From positions 52,025,162 through 52,089,161 of the forward strand of contig OX442314.1 of the NCBI GenBank assembly GCA_949358305.1: a stretch of DNA of 64,000 nucleotides, in the 5' to 3' direction. The position numbers were made by a program, and so were the translations under genes. Below, piece after piece: positions 1 to 9,346 of this stretch. How positions within the stretch are numbered: position 1 is the first letter of the stretch; every line of letters starts with the position of its first letter. The notes beneath the pieces were generated by a model. It had not been told where the DNA came from and did not search any database. It saw only the letters and a list, made by a program, of their open reading frames with translations. This DNA is from Strigamia acuminata (lineage: Eukaryota; Arthropoda; Chilopoda; Geophilomorpha; Linotaeniidae).

Positions 1-88
1 ATTGCTGATACGTCTGCTTCCAACTCGTCCACTCATGCAACGTGGACCCGGAGAATGGTGGAATGCCGCCTAACATCACCTGCGCCAT
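1..88 (-). pseudogene. Ty3/gypsy gag, N-terminal fragment
   Basis: Reading the minus strand from the ATG at 88 gives about 29 residues (MAQVMLGGIPPFSG..., then a W-x-x-W stretch) that run off the window edge. They closely resemble the gag start at 3758 (MAQVILGVVPPFSG...), so both belong to one family of retroelements. Upstream on the minus strand lie a leader and a primer-site-like sequence shared with the second copy. Only the extreme N-terminus is visible, so whether the rest is intact is unknown. Confidence 0.6.
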
Positions 89-602
89 GATTAGCAGCAA
101 AAATACACACCAAGCGATAAACTTCACACTCGACCCCCGGTGTTCGAACACGTATCCCTGACGTTCCTTTCGACACCGAAAACGCTCACACGCACGTTCA
201 CACGACGTTGTCAACGGCTCACACGCCGCACGCCACCAAAAACCGTCCAATACTCCGCCCGAACGTCGACTCGCCGACACGGACTTCATCAATTGATAAA
301 ATGGAAAAAACTCACAATTTCTTGGTTTCTCACTCCCAACTAACATCAAACTGTCCACTGAACCACAACATGGTTTGCAATTGTCCTATTATCGTGGATA
401 CCACTGTAGAGTTCTTATAAACAAGACACAACTCTCAATTTGGCTGCAGAAAACATACTCAAGCTTCTGTGTTTATTCAACTGTCGCTCACGACTAATTC
501 CAGAATAAGGTTGTCATGACTCCCACACATACAATACAGAGTCATGAATCATTGTTGTAATCAATTACATAATCACTCTCATATTTACACTTATCAATTT
601 GG
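89..602 (-). repeat. Leader, primer-binding-site-like sequence and putative LTR of the minus-strand gypsy fragment
   Basis: Positions 392-404 read TGGTATCCACGA-like on the minus strand, and the same string recurs at 3926-3938 in the second copy of this family. Both are immediately followed (in plus coordinates) by a sequence starting TG (405, 3939), as expected for the 3' edge of a 5' LTR. The interval 405 to about 600 is therefore taken as an LTR; its outer edge is not precisely located. It abuts an unrelated integrase tail at 603, suggesting insertion into it. Short ORFs here are not convincing genes. Confidence 0.4.
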
Positions 603-872
603 GATCAAGACATAACAGCGCAACGCGCACAGAAGACCCGATACGATGCTCATCACCGCAAATCCCTTATCCAAACAGGACAACGAGTACTGTACTCCAA
701 GGGTGCACGCCAGGGAAAATTTGATTGTTTATTTGCAGGTCCACACGTCATCACAAAGGCACTAGGCGAGGACATCTACATTTTACGAGCAGAGGATGAC
801 GACAGAGAACGAACCGCCCATGCCAGCCAAATTCGAATTCTCTACAACGACCAGGAGGATCCGCCACTGTGA
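603..872 (+). pseudogene. Gypsy integrase C-terminal fragment (GPY/F module)
   Basis: A plus-strand frame open from about 603 to a TGA at 870-872 encodes about 89 residues. It contains a basic, Q/R-rich helix-like part, a QRVLYSKGARQGKF segment, then AGPHVITKALG and an IYIL strand. That order (basic linker, 'V-x-x-x...GKF', G-P-[HY]-x-I, later Y-x-L) is the C-terminal domain of Ty3/gypsy integrases, which contacts DNA. The upstream integrase core is missing; the adjacent sequence is an LTR-like segment of another element. Start is arbitrary because it is a truncated fragment. Confidence 0.6.
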
Positions 873-1928
873 TCGAGGACGCTCACAACCGCAGTCAATG
901 GCCGTGTGGAAATTAAATAATAATATTCCCTATATACGTTTTATATCGCTTGTTTAGTTTAAATGTATAATCGAATAATATCGCCAGCTATATCGAATAA
1001 TATCGCCTCATTGTTTTAATATCGAATAACAAACTCTGTACTTTGTACTTGTGCTTTGACCAACCCTTCCCTAATATTATTCAGCAGAATAAAACGCAGT
1101 AGTTGCTCAATCTTCAATCAACTCGGTTCTCACATTGACATTGCAATGTTGTATGGAATCAGGAATGAGAGCAAAGAGTGGCAACAATTACAAAATTCAC
1201 AAATTCAGGGCAATCATTACAAGTTGTTGTTATGGAGTATTATTTATTGTTATTGTTTACTCTTTATTTTTTATTCTTATTATTTACTCCATATGATTTA
1301 TTGTTTACTTAATTTATTTATAATTTAACTTAATTATATGAATTATGCATTTTTATAATGATGAAAATAAAATAAAACCTGAAATGTATACCATAATTTG
1401 GGACAGAGGGAGTTATCTTTCTTTAATGCTTCAATAATTTTTTTTTTACAAGAATAAAAAATTTCACTTTGCTGATTTCTTTTTCAATTTGTTTCCTTTT
1501 AAAAAAGCAATCATTTAACTTAAGATGACTTAGATAAATTGGATAGTACTAATTTGATGGTGCTCTACAACTTTGTAATTGGAAATTTTGCTCTAACCTG
1601 ATTGGTTTAGAAGTTAGCAAGTAAATAACCTTGAAATTGACCTACAAGGTCAAATTTGATGACATCAATGGATTGCTCTCACCCAACTTCCTGTACTATT
1701 GCTTTATCAAAGTTGGCCTAGATGCAATTGCTCAGGAAATATTTGAGGGGAACAGACTTTTCTTCCACCCTGTATACATAAAATATATCGAAATAAAAAG
1801 AAAGATAACAAATGCATGATGCCACATGCTGGAAAAAGCAATACAATGACTAAATAATCGGAAATAGCGTAAATAACACGGATAATTGACTAAACTATTG
1901 AATTGAATAACACACTGAAATGCCGATA
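873..1928. other. AT-rich non-coding interval with a diverged dispersed repeat
   Basis: No gene is recognised. Positions about 1540-1760 resemble about 4370-4590 (shared stretches include TTTGTAATTGGAAATTT-like, ACCTTGAA, AAGGTCAAATTT, GATTGC..CACCCA and TAGATGCA), in the same orientation. This looks like an old dispersed repeat present on both sides of the gag-containing insertion. The short ORFs at 1056-1328 and 1631-1819 have simple composition and no recognisable motif. Confidence 0.45.
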
Positions 1929-2831
1929 TCAACGGATAAAATGCTCGAATCCATATTGCATCGATAATATTAGGTCTCGAAAACCAACACTCCCACATTC
2001 CACCTCCGTCTCTCGCTGACGTCTCTTCCACACCGGAATTGGTCGGGTTCCCGACGATGTTGTTGGCGACGCCAGGCTCCCGTACACTGGATCAAAAGCG
2101 CAGTCCCGCACGAAATGTGGACCCCCGCATCGAAAACATTTAATGGGCTGTCCGTCTCTGCCCACTGGAGGACCTCCTCGTTCTCTTCCGACGTCCTGTC
2201 TGCCTTTCCATGGTCGTCGTGTGTTGCCTCGCTGCTGAAAATTGGACCCTGATGCGCCTGCCGCCGCATTCGTCACCGTCGCGGTCGTTTGCTAATTGTA
2301 TGGTCTCGCACGGAAACCACCTCTGCCTCGTCCAGCAGCTAATTGCATCACTGCAGCCGTCTTACTCTTCTCACTCTCTGTAATGGGCAACACTTCGTTG
2401 CTCTCTGACGACGCCACATGTGCCATCTCGTGCGCAACCGCAAGTTTCGTCAGCTCAGTGACCGTCATGGGCATCTTAAGCAAGATTTCACGCACCAGCG
2501 GTGCATTCCTTGCCCCTTGAACCACCTGGTCGATAAGGGCGCTCTCGGTCTCGTCCTTGGTTTTAAAATCGCACCGCTGTGCCAAAATTCGCAAATCCGC
2601 AATATATTTTTCAATTGATTCACTTTTTTGCCGTTTCTTTGCACCAAACTTCTGTCGGGATGCATACGGCGTATTAATTGACGCGTAATATCCGTCCATG
2701 GCGGCCAAAATCTCGTCCAGCGGCGTGTTAACCACAATTTTTGGTTGTACAAGCCATTTCATTTTCTTGTACGTCGGCACGCCCACCACCGTGAGCAACA
2801 ACGGCACCTTCTTGTCATCTTTAATATCGTT
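1929..2831 (-). pseudogene. Ty3/gypsy gag, main body with CCHC zinc knuckle, split by a solo LTR
   Basis: The minus strand encodes a gypsy-type capsid: KKVPLLLTVVG and a YKKMKWL-like segment, a QKSESIEKYIADLR helix, and LAQRCDF, all typical of arthropod gypsy Gag. It is followed by a basic, Q/R/G-rich linker and a nucleocapsid knuckle CFRCGGPHFVRDC (CX2CX4HX4C). The frame is interrupted by an in-frame TAG at 2292-2294 and continues in the same frame to 1929. The N-terminal piece is at 3656-3758, separated by the LTR insertion. Capsid formation and RNA packaging would have been its role; it is now broken. No protease or RT from this copy follows. Confidence 0.75.
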
Positions 2832-3655
2832 TGTGGTGACCCAGTTGGAAATGTGTCCCCCCGAAGCGGATACCTTCCCCCTGAGTCACCATGATAACGA
2901 AGTCATTCCCCTCCGTGTTGGCTCCACCTCCCCATAGCAGGTGCGAGCCCCGAAGGGTCGGAAACGGCTGGTGGTCAGCCCCCATTGGTTGATCGCCAGC
3001 CTTTCACCCCACTGCATAAAAGGCTGTGTTTCCCGCCTAAAAGACAGAACTTACAAAAACGACACCAAGAACACAGCAACTACCTCACCGTCAGGCCAAC
3101 TTCAAGTACAAGTTAGGATTGATCGAGGATCGCTGAGTAAAGTGCAACTGCAACTCTCACGAAGTCACTTGAGAGCTATTCCGGCGAAAGCAAGTGAATA
3201 GCCCATGTGAAATCACCCAGAATAATCGTCCCCACGATTATTCACCGAAGTAAGCGTCCGTGTGCTTTGTTAGGAACCCCTAGTTCCCAAACGAGGCCTC
3301 TGCGACGCTAAAACCAACACCTAGACAACAGACACAGATAGAAGACTCGAAAGAGCATTCCACCGCGTCCGTGAACGACGAATCCGTGACGAATTAACGA
3401 CAACTCGAGACGCCGCCTTTGTTCCGTCGACCACGCGGAACTAACGACGCCATCTTGAGAAATCCTTTGTTCGACTCTGACCAAGTCGACTCTAGTTTAT
3501 ACTGAGTGTATTTTAAGGCCCTCAAGCCTATTGAATAAATTACTTGTTCATTTACATACATTTGGTATTCATTTGGGTATTTGCATAATACTGTAAGATC
3601 ACAGGTAAAGTATCACACGTTAGCTATTTAAAGACCTACCAGATAGGACGCGACA
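2832..3655 (+). mobile_element. Solo LTR (824 bp) inserted in gag, TSD CGTT
   Basis: Begins TGTGGTGACCC and ends GGACGCGACA, i.e. TG...CA. It is flanked by a 4-bp duplication CGTT (2828-2831 and 3656-3659). Removing the LTR and one CGTT restores the gag reading frame exactly, which fixes the boundaries. A TATA-like CATAAAAGG near 3014 and AATAAA near 3533 indicate plus orientation. Reverse-complement relatives with different TSDs lie at 36139-36959 and 56980-57800, so it is a multi-copy family. No internal coding region of this family is in the window. Confidence 0.85.
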
Positions 3656-3758
3656 CGTTGAGCGCCACAAATTGCTCAAACGTTTCCTTCCAAGATGTCC
3701 AGTCTTGCAAGGAAATTCCCGAAAATGGGGGAACTACTCCCAATATCACTTGTGCCAT
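3656..3758 (-). pseudogene. Ty3/gypsy gag N-terminus (part split from 1929-2831)
   Basis: The minus-strand ATG at 3758 opens MAQVILGVVPPFSG, followed by a W-T-S-W-K motif and an aromatic helix ending at the solo-LTR insertion point. The frame is contiguous with the body at 2831 once the LTR and one TSD copy are discounted. The homologous start at position 88 supports the choice of ATG. Confidence 0.7.
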
Positions 3759-4150
3759 GGCGAAGTCCGTACACAGAAGAACAACGCTTGAAAATCGCCC
3801 AGACGAAACCGCTCGCCCCCGCTGGTTAACTCAAATGGAACGGGCCAAACAAACAAAACGTCAATTATTCCACTTAATTTCCATCAAAACGCATCGATAC
3901 ATCACCATAATTGTCCTTTACAGCATCGTGGATACCACTGTTAAATCCCACGGTTATTTCTCTCTCATTTTGGGACCAAACACAAACTCACAACTGTTCA
4001 CTCATCAATTTTGTAATGTCGACTGCTTTATTCTAAATCGCTTCCATAACAACATATTTATATTTACATAGTTTCCAATCAACAATCAGTGGTATGTATA
4101 ACAATTTGCAAAGTTACTTAATTAATTAGGCCAATTTATATGAATACACT
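3759..4150 (-). repeat. Leader, primer-site-like sequence (3926-3938) and putative LTR start (3939 on)
   Basis: On the minus strand this precedes gag. The string ACAGTGGTATCCACGA is shared with the copy at 390-406, and an LTR-like segment begins with TG at 3939 in plus coordinates. The distal LTR edge is not defined (somewhere about 4100-4180). The plus-strand ORF at 3658-4071 is a shadow of this and of gag. Confidence 0.4.
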
Positions 4151-4770
4151 ACAGCTAGCCTTTGCCTCAAAGACATCGAGTTGGTCAGCCAAACCGCTGG
4201 GTACTTTCGCAGATGCACGCAATTTGGGGGCCAATACTACATTGCGAATATCTTTTCCTATCGTTTAATTCTCGGGCCACGATGTCTTCAAACGACTTTG
4301 CTAGATCTTGACCACCGATTTGCAATTTTCTTACAATTTTTTAGTACAAAAGATTTGAGGAGTGGTCATTTTTAGACTAAATAAATGTTGGTCTACAAGT
4401 TTACAATTGGAAATTTCTGTCTATCTCTAACGGTTTCCGAGATAATTTTCCAATGACCTTGAAGGAACATCCTAAGGTCAAATTTTGGGTCACCAAAAGA
4501 TTGCCCCACCCAGCTTTAATACTTTGCCATCGTTAGATTAGATGCATTGTCAGAACTTTCATCTGGTTTTAATTTAATCAAGTGAAAATAATTGTAGTCT
4601 AACACTTGTAGTTTTGGACTGTTGGCTTCGCTGCGATGCACATGCGATTGGGAAGCAAACCAAGGGAAAATGTATGTGAAATCAAACTTTTACACACATC
4701 TGATTAGAAATATGTAAATTTTACTATACACACTATTACATTGATCCAAAGCAAGGAAATAATAACAATT
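4151..4770. other. Non-coding interval with second copy of the dispersed repeat
   Basis: No coding sequence is recognised. Positions about 4370-4590 match the diverged repeat at about 1540-1760. The rest is AT-rich without clear structure. Confidence 0.4.
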
Positions 4771-5440
4771 ATTATCTCAGAAAAATTGTCGGCAACGGTC
4801 GAACGTACAAATTGTACCTTCGGCCGTTGGCGACAATTGCAGGGTACAATCCATTTTCCGCTTGCCGGAAATATGCAGCTCCGATCACACTCTTATCTTC
4901 CAAGTGAACCAAACGCTGAATGGGGCGTCTCAAACTCAATTTACAAGTTAGTCTCATTTGAAGTGATGAGTTCACACGATCTCTCTTTTCCATCACTGCC
5001 AACGCAAGCTTCTGTAATGCGACCCATCTTCCATTGGAGTTGAGGTCGGCCTTACTCTTCGACCAATACTATATCGTCCAATTTTAATTCGAGGGAACCT
5101 GATTTTCCAGATTGTGTTTTCAAATCAGTCAGATATTCCTTTTGCTAACAATTCCAAAAGGCGAGTAGAGTTTTTTGGCGATGATGCCACTGCCGAATAA
5201 AAGCTTCTTGCATTGGTTCGATTTGGCTGATATAGTTGGGGTCTGGCAAAAAGGTGATTCTTTCTCTCGTCAGGAAATGTGCAGGAGTCAAGTCTTCGTC
5301 ACTAATGCATAAAAACGGGCTAAAATCGCAAATTTGTGCTTGACTTCACCTGCTTGTTTGTGGTCGATGTCGTATAAATAACGCAACTCAGAGACAGTAT
5401 TTATAAACGTTTGAAAATCGTCATGGCGGAATAATTACTG
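4771..5440 (-). pseudogene. BEL/Pao-type retroelement, DUF5641 domain remnant
   Basis: Minus-strand frames encode, in order, a DLTPAHFLTRERI segment, LPDPNYI, a Q-W-H-H-R-Q-K then AFW, KEYLTDLKTQSGKSG, LELKLDDIVLVEE, WKMGRITEACVGSDGKERSC, and in a neighbouring frame LRRPIQRLVHLE. This is the typical order of the DUF5641 domain at the C-terminus of BEL/Pao polyproteins (TPxHFL...FW..W..EYL..L...GD.VLV...W.LGRI...G.DG..R...RPI..L..LE). Several in-frame stops (after the FW segment, after VLVEE) and a frameshift before LRRPIQ show decay. The rest of the element is absent. Confidence 0.75.
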
Positions 5441-5716
5441 CTCGGTTAGAATAGAAGTTTAACAATGCTTTTAAATAATACCCCGTAAGTTTGACAGTTA
5501 AAAATGGTACATAACCTTTTATCAGGTTATTTTAAAGAGATTAGAGAAAATTTTTATTTCTCTTCCTACGTATGACCTTTAATAATAATAGTTGTTTATT
5601 GGTATTACAAGTGTATTCCTGTCCCTCTCAACAGCCGTAGCCTACAGGGGGAGAGACAGGACAGAACAAAACAACAAAATAAGATCAGAAAAATCAAATA
5701 CAATCAAAACTCACAA
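5441..5716 (-). repeat. Probable LINE 3' untranslated region
   Basis: Lies downstream of the minus-strand RT-tail ORF. On the minus strand it ends near 5580-5600 in an ATT-rich tail, as in many invertebrate LINEs. Sequence between 5441 and 5580 is unassigned. Confidence 0.4.
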
Positions 5717-6109
5717 CTAACCCAACAAAATCAATAAAGCCCGCTTAAATTCCCCGAATGACAACATGAAATTATCAAAATCATTAGGCAAATCATAAAT
5801 ACAAACACAAAAACGATACAAAAAGTCCACCGGAGAAGGAACAAAGATACGATGCTTACCCGTAGGATAAACTGGTACATAAAACTTAAGTGTACTCAGA
5901 AGCCGGGGAGAACAAACCCGCCCATGGATCAAGTTAGAAACAAAAAGAGCCTCACGCATCACTAATAAAGACTTAATCATAGGGAGCCTAAGAATATCCT
6001 CATACTTGTACGTTGATGAACGATAAAAATGGCGATGTACTACATGAGCAAAAAGCTGCTGAACCCCCTCCAAACGACATATCAAAGCCACCCCAGGCAC
6101 AAGAAGCAA
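5717..6109 (-). pseudogene. LINE (non-LTR retrotransposon) ORF2 C-terminus
   Basis: 130 residues on the minus strand contain DILRLPMIKSLLVMREALFV, SNLIHGRVCSPRLLS, FYVPVYPTG, then YDLPNDFDNFMLSFGEFKR and stop. The pattern '(R)LP...L..R...LF..+L.+G.+..P.LLS.+.F.VP...N.+...DF+.F..S...FK+' is the post-RT C-terminal tail seen in many arthropod LINE ORF2 proteins. Catalytic RT motifs are not present. The 5' part is cut near the LTR at 6238, so the copy is truncated. Clade (Jockey/I/CR1-like) cannot be settled from this piece. Confidence 0.6.
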
Positions 6110-6237
6110 AAACTAACCGGGAACGAATTATGGACAAATACAGGAGACGTAACGGACCAACAGTAGCAAAAATTATACGCCAACTTAGAAATTATCCCAA
6201 GAAGGCGATTACAACCGGAGATGACTTTTGTAATATG

Positions 6238-6826
6238 TGTGATCGTCTGGCTACCCAGGATGACCTATGTCACTCCACACACCACTTTATGGCCCCAAGG
6301 TCACCCCCTCATTGGGCAAGGTAACCTAGCCTGGGGGAAGGAGGGAGCAGAGTGGTGTGGGGAGGAGAGGCAGAGAGAGAGAGAGAGAGAGTGCGGACAC
6401 CAACCAGGACGGTTGTGTGTAGAGAGTCTAAGGAACTGTAACCATTAAAGGGACAAGACGTGTCCCGGCTGTGTGGACTCTGCGCTCCTTCCCATTCACC
6501 ACAGTGACGCTCAGTGTCATGGCGGTTTCCATGATGCATCCTCCATGAGTGGCTACTGCGGGTCGTAGGTGAGTACATGAATGTAGAGTTGAACCGACCA
6601 CGTCACCCATTGGGCTCTCGCCCAGTGTGTGACGGCTCGGTTATGCCGGTACGGTGTGCCTTCGTGGCACCCCCGCAACCGGTAACGGGTTTCCCCATAC
6701 CCCTAGACAACATAATAAAGGCCAACCAACCAATATTAGGGAGTCTCCGTTATTTTATGTGAGTATGCATCCCACACCAGTGTAATTAGTCCCCTACCTG
6801 CCCTGGTGAAGACCATATCAGTCACA
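6238..6826 (+). mobile_element. LTR of the same family as 18577-19162, apparently solo
   Basis: Runs from TGTGATCGTCTGG to CAGTCACA and aligns over its whole length with the LTR at 18577-19162 (shared GATCACCCCCTGATTGGGCA-like block, AG/GA purine tract near 6362-6392, AATAAAGGCCAACCAACCAA near 6714, GGTAACGGG). The copies are visibly diverged. No primer site follows and no matching TSD was found (flanks ATATG and CTAGG), so it is either an old solo LTR or a fragment. The ORFs inside are shadows. Confidence 0.7.
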
Positions 6827-6875
6827 CTAGGCAATAAAAAGCTCGAGTTTTTAACTTTTTGAACTTTTGTCTGGT

Positions 6876-7063
6876 TGTGACTCCCGAACACCGGAATCCG
6901 TCCCCTGTCCGTAGTCAGCCTCCCTACCGTAAGGGGGCGTCCCGTCTTGTAAGGGGTTAACGGATTGGCTCCCGCTAATCCCCACTGTACGCCATTTTGT
7001 ATTTTGCTAAATAAATCAGTCTTACCTTTACCTTAACCTGTGTCGCATCGTAATAGACTCACA
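6876..7063 (+). repeat. 5' LTR of the gag-protease element
   Basis: 188 bp, nearly identical to 9159-9346. Contains a CTAAATAAATCAG polyadenylation-type signal (about 7008-7020) and ends in CTCACA immediately before the primer site. Confidence 0.9.
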
Positions 7064-7079
7064 TGGCGCAGTTGACAGT

Positions 7080-7325
7080 TTTACCTACAAATTATGACTG
7101 ATTAACGAACGAAACGAACGAACGAACGAAACGAACGAACGAAACGAACGAACGAAACGAATGAACGAAGCAAAACGAACAAAACGAACGACACGTGCGC
7201 CGTAACAAACACGGAACGAACAGAACGAAGCAAAACGAACGAAGCAAAACGAACAAAACGAACGACACGTGCGCCGTAACAAACACGGAACGAACAGAAC
7301 GAAACAAACGAAACGGACGTAACAA
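7080..7325 (+). repeat. GAAC-type simple repeat with an internal 75-bp duplication
   Basis: The leader of the element is a degenerate (GAAC/GAAAC)n tract. Within it a block containing CACGTGCGCCGTAACAAACA is present twice, 75 bp apart (about 7192 and 7267). The minus-strand F/V/R/S-rich ORFs here are translation of this simple repeat, not genes. Confidence 0.85.
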
Positions 7326-7376
7326 AAACGGACAAAACGAACAAACTGAAAGAATACCGTACGAATCGAATACGTA

Positions 7377-9243
7377 ATGGCGGATTTGGACGCGGCCACG
7401 CTGGCCGATTTTTTGAAGTCAACGAATGCTGGTCTTCTTGTGCGCTGTTCTTGCCAAGAATTGCGTGCCGAAGTCGACGCACGCGGAATCCAATTGGCCG
7501 CCAGCGCATCGAAGGAAGTGATGGCCGATGCATTGCTGGCCGACAACGTTGCTAATCGCGCCGCTACCGCCGCCGCCGCCACCGCCGCCCTTTACCGGCG
7601 CCAAGACTGACGACGTATGGCAGTTTATCCGCCGTGTCAACAGGGCCGCGAAAATTGGCGATTGGACAGAGGAAACAAAGCTTATCCAAGCCAACGGTTT
7701 GTTGCGGGACCAGGCACTACACTGTTATACGTTACAAAGAGAAGCTCTTGACACTTGGGCCGAGTGGGAACATTCTATTACTGAGTTCCTCGGCGCGAAC
7801 GAAACCTGGACCCAGTGGAAAGATCGTATGAACGCGTGCACGCAAAAGAAGGACGAATCGCTGATCGATTACGCCATCGCCAAGTTCGCGTTGATCGAGT
7901 CCACCAAACGTAATTTTCCTGTTCAGTCCGAAGACATTGTCCTCATGGTTCTCGAGGGCATATCGAACTACAATACGAGAAATAGTCACTTTGTTACGAA
8001 GGATTGGCCGATTCCTGCCGTTACCAAGTATATTCGCGCGCTCGATAATATGTCGTCGCGACCGAGCGCCGCAGTCCCTTTTGCCCCGAAGTCGCCTTTC
8101 GTCGCCGACCACGGACGGGCACCAGAACCGCCAGCCGACCAGTCGAGGAGCACCGGTTCGAATCGTACACGCGGAAACCAAGGTCGTACCAACCCGAATG
8201 ATTTCCAACGTGGCGACGACATCACAAAGACGCAGTGCTACCGTTGCCAAGCATGGGGCCACACCACACACACTTGTCCGCATCCCAAGACGTCTGACCC
8301 CGCTCCCCCTAAGCCCAATCCGCTCGTTTTATGCACATTTTATTCGAAATATCCGAGCACCGGATTCTCGATCGTCGACGTATACGTGGCAGAAGCGCAA
8401 CGCACGGTCGAAACAATTTTCGATCAAGGGGCGAACGTGTGCCTGATTCGCAGCGATTGTGTTTTGGATAAGTCGCAGATCCGCCCGAACGTCTCAAACA
8501 ACCGCCTGAATAGCCTGAACGGTTCCGCGACTCCTGTCGGTTACACCTCGGTGAACATTACCATCAAGAACGAACAATTTCGAGTGAACGACGTCGCCGT
8601 GCTAGATGAGTCTCCGTACGAGATGCTGTTGGGCACACCGTTCCGCGACGGCGAACACATGTCGTGGTGCACCGAATCAGGCGGGACCATCACCATAAAC
8701 AAGGAATGTCGGCATACAAAGTCGGCCAATTTCATCAGACAGAAGGACGCATCTAACGAGGTTCGTATGTGCAATTTTGTCACCCTTGCTGTCAGCGCAC
8801 CTCCTGGACCGAGTTCCGACGTCGAATGCGACTTCTCTATTTCTGATGACGCACCTATCGTTGAGAACAACAACGAGGGGCACACAGCAAGGACAGTGCT
8901 CGCCATTCCGGTCGTTCGCAGCCATCGCCTCGCTCCCAAGCGACGCTGCGGTGTTTCACGTGACGACGCAAAGGACGAAGGTGCGTATCCGGACTCGAAG
9001 AAAACGTTTTCCCGTCCCCTCGCTCTGCGTCCAATCTCTTCTAGGCCATTCGAGGTAATCGGGAAAAATCACGCCGGCCTGTACCATCCGCACGCTCGTT
9101 TGATTCCTTTTTCGCAATATCGCAATCAAGGGATGATTGCCCTTTTTCTGGGGGGGCGTGTGACTCCCGGACACCGGAATCCGTCTCCTGTCCGTAGTCA
9201 GCCTCCCTACCGTAAGGGGGCGTCCCGTCTTGTAAGGGGTTAA
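7377..9243 (+). CDS. Gag-protease polyprotein of the short LTR element, frame changes once
   Basis: The ATG at 7377 opens MADLDAATLADFLKS... in one frame; the conserved part is in the frame open from 7528. The two overlap across a (GCC)n tract at about 7558-7592, where a small indel or a programmed shift would join them. In the second frame, residues about 22-190 are a capsid-like helical region (WQFIRRVNRAAKIGDW, AEWEHSITEF), residues 237-250 are a CCHC knuckle CYRCQAWGHTTHTC, and residues about 290-370 look like a retropepsin with IFDQGANVCLI (D-Q-G-A in place of the usual D-[ST]-G-A) and YEMLLGTPF. The frame stays open through the polypurine tract and about 28 codons into the 3' LTR, which fits an internal deletion having removed the natural pol end. 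Proteolytic activity is uncertain. Confidence 0.75.
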
Positions 9244-9346
9244 CGGATTGGCTCCCGCTAATCCCCACTGTACGCCATTTTGTATTTTGCTAAATAAATC
9301 AGTCTTATCTTTACCTTAACCTGTGTCGCATCGTAATAGACTCACA
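9159..9346 (+). repeat. 3' LTR of the gag-protease element
   Basis: 188 bp, TGTGACTCCCGG...GACTCACA, followed by the TSD CTGGT. Confidence 0.9.

Larger units (their letters stand above)
6876..9346 (+). mobile_element. Complete LTR element with only gag and protease, TSD CTGGT
   Basis: LTRs 6876-7063 and 9159-9346 are both 188 bp, TGTGACTCCC...GACTCACA, differing at a few sites. A 5-bp duplication CTGGT flanks the element (6871-6875, 9347-9351). A primer site TGGCGCAGT begins at 7064, resembling the tRNA-Ser type of Drosophila gypsy relatives. A G-rich polypurine tract (GGGGGGGCG) precedes the 3' LTR. The internal region is only 2.1 kb and encodes Gag plus a retropepsin-like domain with no RT, RNase H or integrase, so the element needs enzymes supplied in trans. 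It is comparable to terminal-repeat-with-GAG elements or an internal deletion derivative. Confidence 0.9.

Noticed and set aside
1398-1415. TTTGGGACAGAGGGAG resembling a plant Stowaway MITE terminus
   Set aside because: Only one end is present, with no partner inverted repeat or TA duplication; treated as chance.
7085-7582. Minus-strand R/F/V/S-rich ORFs
   Set aside because: Translation of the GAAC simple repeat and the antisense of gag.
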